NCBI GenBank assembly: GCA_013368375.1
Contig: JAACJP010000009.1
Location: forward strand, 496,001-560,000
Source: Tricholomella constricta
Lineage: Eukaryota; Basidiomycota; Agaricomycetes; Agaricales; Lyophyllaceae
Direction: 5' to 3'
Length of the DNA: 64,000 nucleotides
Part shown: positions 51,852-64,000 of the stretch, in pieces
Layout of the letters: the number at the start of each line of letters is the position of its first letter
Numbering within the stretch: position 1 is the stretch's first letter
The notes under the pieces: model-generated
What the model was told of the DNA's origin: nothing
Database searches by the model: none
Seen by the model: the letters and a program-made list of their open reading frames with translations, nothing else
Position numbers and translations under genes: made by a program

Positions 51852-52949
51852 ATCTGATGCTGGGAGAAGTGAGGAAGTTTGTGGACGAGTACTTCCTCTT
51901 TATAAGGTATTCGTGGACGGCGAATGCTTCCTCAGAGGATGATGACGAATCTGTGTCTTACACATACGGCGTTGCCAGGTCCAAAACATCCGTCAAGATG
52001 ATTCAGCGGACAGTTCAGCGAATCTCGGAGTCCAGCCATTCACGGAGGTCTAGTGCTTCCAAGATGTAGAGTGGCGAGCGCGATGGGAGAAAGTGCAAGA
52101 TCGGCCCGAAGTAGCCGCCTGGTCAACAACTTACAAGGTAGTTCACCAGTCGAACTTGCTTCATGCGTCAGAACTCCCCATCATGGCCACAGTAATCCGT
52201 TGCTTAGTACCAGGTTTAAGCCTATTATCCCTCTACAAATCCAAAAAATATGGTTATGGATCCCGGGACTTACATGAGGCACAAATTTCGGGTGTTTTGA
52301 ATACTGATGCCAGTGTCAGGACTGCGCGGTTAATCGTCCCTGCAGTTTCTCATCTCGTATACGCCTCAGTTCAGAACCTCCGTCGCATCATTGTCTTCAT
52401 GTTGCGCAAATGCAAAAGCTTTCTCACTTCGGTCGGTGATGGTTTTCACAATGCCAGTAGTCCAAACTGGGATGTTCCAGCTACATATACAAAACAGCGT
52501 GGATGAATTCGAGAACATTCCCCCTCGATTTGTGCCATTTCTCCAATGGCGATAGTTAACTTCCGTGCGCACTGTCGCATGGAAAGTAGGGACAAAGATC
52601 TATCTTGCAGTGAACAAATGGTAGGAGTGGACCTCTGTATGTGAATATGGCGAGTTTGAACATCCATGAGCAGAAGAATAGCTACAAACGAGATTGGGTC
52701 GGCCTGTGAAAGCGGCACAACCGACGGACACTGTTAACAAACCAAGCCTACGTGTATTGACTCAGAGTTGATGTGAACGATAAGCGAGTTGCAAACATCG
52801 ATGGAGCAATCACATATTCGTCCGTTAAATTCGATGGTCTCATGGGGCGCGAAGTCGGACCTTGAGAATCTTCGCACTCAATGAATTAGGTATATTTCTA
52901 CAACAGGCTTTTTTGTACAACCTGAGGTTTTTTGTGTCAGAGGAAGAGC
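51852..52949. other. Intergenic region
   Basis: Upstream of the NmrA-like gene and downstream of the aminopeptidase. Short overlapping ORFs only; nothing supported. Confidence 0.45.
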
Positions 52950-54919
<1,970 letters not shown>

Positions 54920-56482
54920 GAGAGCGGCGACCGATGGGAGACGGACAGTGAAAGACTGATCCTGACACGCGCTTTAAAGCCCCAGGACATGTCAAGATCC
55001 ATCCTGAACGTAAGAGTTGGATAAGGTCCTCGCCGTCATCAGAGGCGAGTAGAGAGGGCTTGGCGGACGATATCCATGTGCAACCTCGCATTACATATTG
55101 GCCACTCCGCCCGCTCATATCGTCTTCAAGGCGGCTGGTTGGCGTGCGAGTAGACCTGATGATGCTTGGCACACCATAGCCGTTCTAAAAGAGAGCGCGG
55201 CCATCACGTGCGCGCATACGGGCTCGAAAACAGCGCTGATAGACGGAGACAACGACCTTGGCAAAGATAATCCATGTGCAGTATTACCACATGATACATG
55301 GATCTACGGATTTCAACGTTAAACGACGCAATTTCGCGCAAAGAAGGACAGACCATCATGCGTACAGTCCGTTTCAAGCGAATGTTTATGAAAACACGTC
55401 CATTCAGTATTATCCTCAGCAGGTATAAAGAGGTCAATTGGAGAAGGGCAAACACTGGAAAGAAACTTGAAGGATCCGACTTCTTTCTCAATTCTCAGTG
55501 TTGCAAATAGGATGTCGCTAAAAAAAGTTGATCAGAAGTGTGTTTTGATGTCGTGCAAGTCCGTCGGTTGTATTAAAAGGTTCAACGGCCCCCAGTGTTC
55601 GAGGTCCGATCCTGGAAATGCAGTTGTTGAATAAAGTGCAGTTTTCCAAACATTGCTATGCTCACCTACGTTGGACGGTCTAGACACAAGTTTCGGGTGA
55701 CAATCGTAACTCGTGTAGGAGTCGGAGGGGCAACATTGCATTAGGGCGACCAACGTTCTGGCGCTAACCGCATATCATTAATGAAGGCAAACTGAGTAGG
55801 CAATCCGGCGATGTTTCATATCAGGTTACAGTGTGATGAGAATCGAGATAATTCCGGTGTTTACAACAGAGTGCTCAAGGTCGTCCTTGGGAGTTTTAGC
55901 GTGTCTTCCTTGCAGACGATCAAGATGCTACGCCCCTGCTGTAAATTCAAGAATCTGATAGAAATGGGCGCCAAAATTGTCCAATAACCTTTCGGCAGTT
56001 TGTAAGCACCAAAGACGCCACCGAGATGTGTCCCACTGCTGAAGGCAGTACTTCAATAGGTACCAAGCGTGGTAACAAAACAACAATTCATTGGCAGAAT
56101 CCTGTGCAGGATTCTGGATGGAAGACGCGAAACGGGACCCAAGCACGAGGAGGGAGAGCGTGTTGTGTACAGCCAACATAATACGTCAAGCAGCAACGGG
56201 TTGAATGAAGGAAAGGGCGACAAAGGCAACGAGGCAAAGAGCATGGTGCAAACCTGATCAGACCACAGACCGGTGCAAACTTGTCTGAATTTCCGTTCAC
56301 TCGGGCTGTGCCGAATGGGCAGACACGTGCCATTGTAGAAAATTGAAGTCCGCCAAACCCACTTCGTCAAAGCGTCTGCTCCCATTCCTTTCCTTTTGCC
56401 TTGGTGGCTCTCGGCTCTCCAGTCCACCTGTCGTGATATATATATCTGGACTGGCGCCTCGACTTATTAAACCTATCCAGCC
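54920..56482. other. Divergent intergenic region (aminopeptidase / CK1)
   Basis: About 1.5 kb without a supported gene. It contains the promoters of both flanking genes. ATATATATATCTGG at about 56437-56450 with CT-rich surroundings is a plausible CK1 core promoter. Confidence 0.45.
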
Positions 56483-58953
56483 ATGGCCACCCCCCATGTC
56501 ATTGCCTCCTCCTCAGCTCACCCTTCTCAGTCTGCGACATCCAATGGCATCGTTGGAAACCACTTCCGTGTCGGGAAGAAGATCGGCGAGGGATCTTTTG
56601 GTGTAGTCTTCGAGGGTGTGTGTCGTTTTGTCCCGATATCCTGAACCTTTTGCGGAGTTTCTCCGTTGAAACCGGCCATATCTGCCAGCGGAGACAGTCT
56701 TGTCGTTGTTCTGCTCTTTCCTAAGCCATGTAGCAGACTTTTTGAGAACAACACGATGTTGACGTGGGACTTCGGTGTTGTTTCCGCGTTGGCTTGAACG
56801 CCTTCAGGGCGTTCAAACGGTTGCTCAGATAAAGACCATTTTATCACCACCATCCATTGTCGCAGGACTTTATGCTCACAATGTTTCTTCATTCTTACAG
56901 GAAGCAAAATGCTTTCCAACACCCCTGTTGCCATCAAATTCGTGCGTTAGCTGCTCTAAACGTCTCGCTCTAGCCTACATAACACCTTCACAGGAGCCTC
57001 GCAAGTCGGACGCTCCGCAGCTACGGGATGAATTTCGGTCATACAGGACGTTGAATGGAACGCGTAAGTCGTTCAAATTTACCATGGCGAGGCCTGAACA
57101 TTGATGTTTTTGGTTCCCCTGTTCTTGCCCTTCTCCACTTGATCCGCTCAATTGATCATAGCCGGAGTTCCCCAAGTCCACCACTTTGGGCAAGAAGGTT
57201 TGCACAACGTTCTCGTCATCGACCTATTAGGTCCGAATTTGGAGGACTTATTCGACATGTGCGGTCGCAAGTTCACTATCAAGACCGTCTGTATGGCTGC
57301 AAAGCAGATGGTGAGCATTTTTACCCATCATGTCATATGGCAGGGCCGCAGCAATGTCACAGCATTGTTAAGTATGCTGTATTCCGTGGATGCCGGCTTG
57401 GAAGCATGCTACTCTTCACCATCTCACAGCACCGCTGACGTTTCTTTTGGTCGATCTAGGTCACGCGAGTGCAAGCCATTCATGAGAAGTCTTTGATCTA
57501 TCGTGACATCAAGCCCGATAACTTCTTGATCGGGGTTCCAGGAACGAAGACGGCGAATACCATTCATATTATCGGTATGTCTTTTTTGACATCTTATTCA
57601 CCATACTTTGGTGCCCTCTGCTTCGCGGGCGACCATATCACTCTGTGTTAAAACCTTCGATCACAACATGTGACTTTCAATTAACTGACCGTTGATTTTT
57701 TTCTATCTGTTGCCATTGTTGCTTGTTTCTCTAATACTTTCATCTTCAGATTTTGGAATGGCAAAACACTACCGGGACCCGAAGACCAAAGCTCACATTC
57801 CTTATCGAGAACGCAAATCGTTGTCAGGAACTGCTCGTTACATGTCGATCAACACCCATCTCGGCCGGGAACAGTCGAGAAGAGATGATCTCGAGTCTTT
57901 GGGACATGTGTTCATGTACTTTTTGCGGGGAGGACTTCCTTGGCAAGGTTTGAGGGCTGCCACAAACAAGCAAAAATACGAGAAAATTGGAGAGAAGAAA
58001 CAGACGACACCGATCAACGAGTTGTGTGAGGGCTTCCCTGGTCAGTCATTTCTCGTCTATCTGATTCCAATTCGACGCTTATCAATCCTACAGAGGAGTT
58101 TTCGATTTACATGAACTACGTTCGGAAACTCGGCTTCGAGGAGACCCCTGACTATGATTTTCTAAGGGAACTCTTTACCAAGGTCCTGAAGACATTGGCA
58201 GAGGCTGAAGATGGTGTGTTTGACTGGATGCTTCTCAATGGCGGGAAGGGTTGGGAGGCTGGCAACGTAGGTGTTCCATTGATCAAGCATATTTTCATTT
58301 TAAAAACCATCTAGACTCCCTCCTCGCTGCTCGCTCAGGCCCACGCTGCCGCTTCACCCGCCACTCCTCACCGTGACCACCGGCGAGAGCGTGAACATGG
58401 TGCACATCGGCGTTCATCACGACAGGTTCAAGACAATGTTACACCGTCAACACCACTTGTTCTCAGTCCTGCACCGGCTCATGTCAAAGGTAGTAGGCGG
58501 ACAGGCGGGGAACGTGCAAATCGGGATATCGGCAGTGTCCAGCCCCTTGCTCCCAATAGCCGTCGCGTAAGCCAGCGACAGCAAGATGGTGCGCATGCGA
58601 ATGCAGGCCTCGCACCACCCCATCCGTATGCTACTGCCCCCAGTCCTACGGGCTATCGCACGCAGGCTGGCGCATATGGGCGCCACTCCCCGAACGCTGG
58701 AGCAAACGGAACTCCGAACGGCATGCATTTAAATGGATCCGACGCGTATCTGTATGGTCAAACGCAACCCAAAAACGGCACGAATTCTCGAGATACCACA
58801 ACAGCTGGCACTGCTACAAGAGACCTTTCCGGGGGTGCAAGGGGCATGGGGGTGTATGATAGGGAGCAAATGCAGAGAGTCGGCGAGCAGGATGAGGATG
58901 GTGGCCATGGACGCAGGCGTGGTTTTTGGGCAGCCCTCTGCTGTCGAGCATGA
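56483..58953 (+). CDS. Casein kinase 1, Yck-type with C-terminal Cys-Cys
   Basis: Seven to eight exons. The kinase domain is near the N-terminus: [138 protein letters not shown] and DYDFLRELF. After an intron at 58267-58339 a long polar C-terminal region of about 200 residues ([19 protein letters not shown]...) ends [13 protein letters not shown], with a Cys-Cys pair two residues from the end like the palmitoylated Yck1/2 tail. It is therefore likely anchored to the plasma membrane and involved in nutrient sensing, endocytosis and morphogenesis. The real C-terminal frame differs from the first stop in the adjacent frame. Confidence 0.92.
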
Positions 58954-59572
58954 TCAAGTCATCGCTAATTTTCAAGACGTAACTGGTTACGGCTTTACGG
59001 AATATTTAATGATTGGTGCGTCGGGGCCGATCGTAGAGTCATCGTATACGGAGCTCATGCGAAGAGGCTGGTTTTGCAGGTAGACACATGACAACTCCGA
59101 TGTCCCAAACTCACCTAATCGACACAACGTCTGTCGTCATTCATTCGCACTACACATCCCACCCACCTGTCCATTTCTTCTCCAGGGATCTCTTCTGATA
59201 CCCTTCTCGTCGTCGTATATCCAGATTCTTGCTTGCACACTCAAAGTGCAATCCCTTTCCGTATCACCCGCATAGTGGCCACGTTCACGAAACTTGTTTT
59301 CACGACCGACTTATCCTAATTCACTTCACTCTCATTCAATTGTATTATCTAGCTCATCAATAATATTGATCACTGCAGCTGATGACTGGTCGTCAACGTT
59401 GATGTTCACTTTTACGAGCACACCGGGGTTCACATAGCCGGTGCTTGCCTAACGATAACGCGAGTGTTCTCGTATATCACGTGATCCGAAGTAATTTGGA
59501 GACGCGCCAGGCCCGCACGTTGGATCTTATCCTCAATCTTCATTCGCTGTCTATCGCTTTATAATCAGAGCA
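58954..59572. other. Intergenic region between CK1 and PFKFB
   Basis: CK1 3' UTR and PFKFB promoter. No ORF with support. Confidence 0.5.
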
Positions 59573-62096
<2,524 letters not shown>

Positions 62097-62771
62097 CATA
62101 CCCGTTTGCACGAGTCAATTTAATGTATTAGATGTCCTACCATCAATTCTCTACTCGCCCTTCAACAATGGTTACGCGTATTTTCCGGTCGGCGGTACCC
62201 CTCTACTACCTTCTACACCAGATATTTCGGATGTCACAGGTGAGTCGATCTATCACAACTCTAGACAGATGATAAGAATCGGAATGCTGTACACTCGGCG
62301 CTCCGCTGGAAGAAGACATTCCATGTTTGAAGGTTTTTTCGGTTCGTAGTCCGCCAGCAGCGGTCGTCGGTTAATAACCCACAACGGCGACTCCTTAATT
62401 TACCTCCGCTCAAATTTGAAATTGTGTGTTCCCATTTAGGCATGATGAGGGCGGGCGGTCTCATTTTGGTATCACTGCTCAGCCTTTTCTACTGATTGTT
62501 TTCCTCCATAGAAAACATGCTGTTGAGAGGACTCTGCGGGTGGGAAAGAACTTATCCGGGTTCGTATCTAGGCCACAGGAACGCCAAGAAGGAAGGGGAA
62601 ATGAGGTTCGATTAGAGGCCCGTGACCTTCAAACGTGACCACACGTCACAGGCCATTACCCCAGTATTCCCACCACCGAATTGACGACTTATAACGAACG
62701 ATTCTTACCGGTTCCACATCAGCCCACTTCCCTTGAACCCCCACGTCTGCACGTCCACCACCCCCGCCATC
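62097..62771. other. Intergenic region after PFKFB
   Basis: No supported gene. Short ORFs on both strands only. The last 70 bases before 62772 are CT-rich leader sequence. Confidence 0.45.
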
Positions 62772-63380
62772 ATGTCTAACGCTCTTCGTCTCTTCTCAAA
62801 AACTTTCCGTGTCGTTACACTCGCAAACCGTGCTTCGGCTCCTATTCGCGCATTCCACTCGCCCTTCGCCGCCTTGGGTGACTCCCCCATAACCTCGCCG
62901 TCACATCCCCATCCGTCGACCGTGTACGAAAAGCAGACCGACCATTCCCCCGAGCCGCTCCACGGTTCGCGCACATACGTTGTCTCAGAGCCCGACGCGA
63001 CGTCCAAATTCTACTCAGTGCCCTCGGGCGCCTACCCGACGTCATCCCCGTACATCAACTTCGCGGCGACGGAGGCGCCCAACACTAGTGGAGCCCAGGT
63101 CAGTTCCACCAGTTCCTCCCCGCTCGCGCACAAACAGACCATTCGCACAGTTCCAACGCACCCCGGCGGAGTAGGCGAGAGTGCTTCTGTGAGACATGCC
63201 CATGCGCCCGGAGAGATGGGTGAGCGAGGTGGGAGCGAGGGCGGATTAGGTCTCATGGACAAGGAGGGGACCATCCCGCCGCAGGTGACGCCGACCGATA
63301 GGAATCCTCAACCCGATGGCGCCATGGCAGAGATATTTTCGAAGAAGGGTTTAGATGATGCTTGGAAGGAGAGAAAGTAG
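62772..63380 (+). CDS. Small mitochondrial-type protein of unknown function
   Basis: An intronless frame of 202 codons, start MSNALRLFSKTFRVV. The N-terminus is rich in Arg/Ser/Ala without acidic residues (SNALRLFSKTFRVVTLANRA) and has a likely presequence cleavage region near RAFHSPFAAL. The rest is polar: EKQTDHSPEPL, GSRTYVVSEPDATSKFYSVPSGAYPTSSPYINF, VGESASVRHAHAPGEMGERGG and EIFSKKGLDDAWKERK. The in-frame ATG at 62733 is less likely because it precedes the basic presequence with MNPHVCTST. It resembles a conserved fungal mitochondrial protein that I believe is uncharacterised. No catalytic motif or transmembrane segment is seen. Confidence 0.75.
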   Translation: MSNALRLFSKTFRVVTLANRASAPIRAFHSPFAALGDSPITSPSHPHPSTVYEKQTDHSPEPLHGSRTYVVSEPDATSKFYSVPSGAYPTSSPYINFAATEAPNTSGAQVSSTSSSPLAHKQTIRTVPTHPGGVGESASVRHAHAPGEMGERGGSEGGLGLMDKEGTIPPQVTPTDRNPQPDGAMAEIFSKKGLDDAWKERK

Positions 63381-63790
63381 GCCGCTAATATTCTTCCGAA
63401 CCCACTTTAGGGGCCTGGTCAAGGACATAATTCGCTTTCGTTGTTTGCTACTTTTCTTTTCTTCATATTTCTTTGCCGACGAGTGTACGATCATCCCGTA
63501 TGGTGTAGAGTTTATATATAGCCGAGGTCTAATCTTGCTGTTCATTTGAGATTGCAGATTTTATCAGGCTTGACGTTCAGTGCCTTGTGTGGCGCGGTAG
63601 TATGCAGCTTCTATGCGTCTGACACTTAGTTCAAGAGAGAGCAAAGACCTCGCTGGAGTCCAATTCCTAACGTATTCAGGTTCTACTGGCGACGCCTGCT
63701 TTGATCATCCTGCCATTTAACTCATTCACACGCACATGGACAGTGTCTTCGGTGATTGCTCACCAATGCAGAGCGATCAGCAAGAGGTGA
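63381..63790. other. Intergenic region
   Basis: AT-rich 3' region of the small mitochondrial-type gene, with no gene supported. Confidence 0.4.
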
Positions 63791-63952
63791 CTATCTGGAA
63801 TAAATTATGTTCGCGACAATATGCGGAACGTCGAGATTCGCGTCCATGTGTATGTTTAGGTATCCACCAGTACACCAGGGCATCGTGGGATCGAGGGGCA
63901 GACGGCGAGGAATCAAGTTTTCCATACGTCCTTTCATGTCAGAGGGAGACAT
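63791..63952 (-). CDS. Unrecognised short ORF at the window edge
   Basis: A 53-codon minus frame from MSPSDMKGRMENLIPRRL through MPWCTGGYLNIHMDANLD to NIIYSR. The composition looks protein-like and it may be the last exon of a gene that lies beyond the window edge. No family is recognised. Confidence 0.22.
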   Translation of the reverse strand: MSPSDMKGRMENLIPRRLPLDPTMPWCTGGYLNIHMDANLDVPHIVANIIYSR

Positions 63953-64000
63953 CAAAAGAGAGAGAAAGCTTCGAAAGCAAGATCAAGGGTAGGGCGTAGG

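Overview
The window is genomic DNA of a basidiomycete fungus, most likely a mushroom-forming Agaricomycete. The genes carry many short introns (about 45-70 nt, GT..AG, several with CTAAC/CTAAT-like branch points). Several protein families are typical of that class: a multi-pass membrane protein of a lineage-expanded family, a cytochrome P450, a SANT-like protein and an Agaricomycete-type transposase. Every gene model here was assembled by eye from exon frames and splice signals, so exon edges and N-termini are provisional.

Layout. 0-13 kb: an ankyrin-like relic, a multi-TM protein (+), a SANT-like nuclear protein (-), a double-PHD MYST histone acetyltransferase (-) and a cytochrome P450 (+). 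13-15.5 kb: a frameshifted glutathione-transferase-like relic and tandem repeats. 15.5-17.5 kb: a LAMMER (CLK) kinase (+). 18.66-31.88 kb: two apparently identical 6,560-bp DNA transposons in direct orientation, 101 bp apart. Each has 30-bp terminal inverted repeats and carries two divergent multi-exon genes: a DDE transposase (-) and a small protein with a GRF-like zinc finger plus a C-terminal C2HC finger (+). The second copy has a perfect 9-bp target duplication and the first has none. 33.5-35.4 kb: a secreted aspartic protease (-). 35.6-37.9 kb and 48.1-49.7 kb: two diverged copies of a non-coding repeat in opposite orientation, each starting with a TATATAA box and ending in a GC-rich motif repeated several times. 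They bracket a compact housekeeping block: arp3 (-), SelO (-), Bsd2/Ndfip-like (+) and the WD40 protein Asa1 (-). 50-55 kb: an NmrA/epimerase-like protein (-) and a secreted M28 aminopeptidase (-). 56-63.4 kb: a palmitoylated-type casein kinase 1 (+), a bifunctional 6-phosphofructo-2-kinase/fructose-2,6-bisphosphatase with a 9-nt microexon (+) and a small mitochondrial-type protein (+).

Most host genes are unrelated housekeeping or secretory functions, not a pathway cluster. Chromatin and signalling roles recur: the HAT, the SANT-like protein, Asa1, the LAMMER kinase and CK1. The strongest candidate for a little-described system is the duplicated transposon. Its transposase belongs to a family widespread in Agaricomycetes but usually left as hypothetical, and it is paired with a divergently transcribed zinc-finger gene inside the same inverted repeats.
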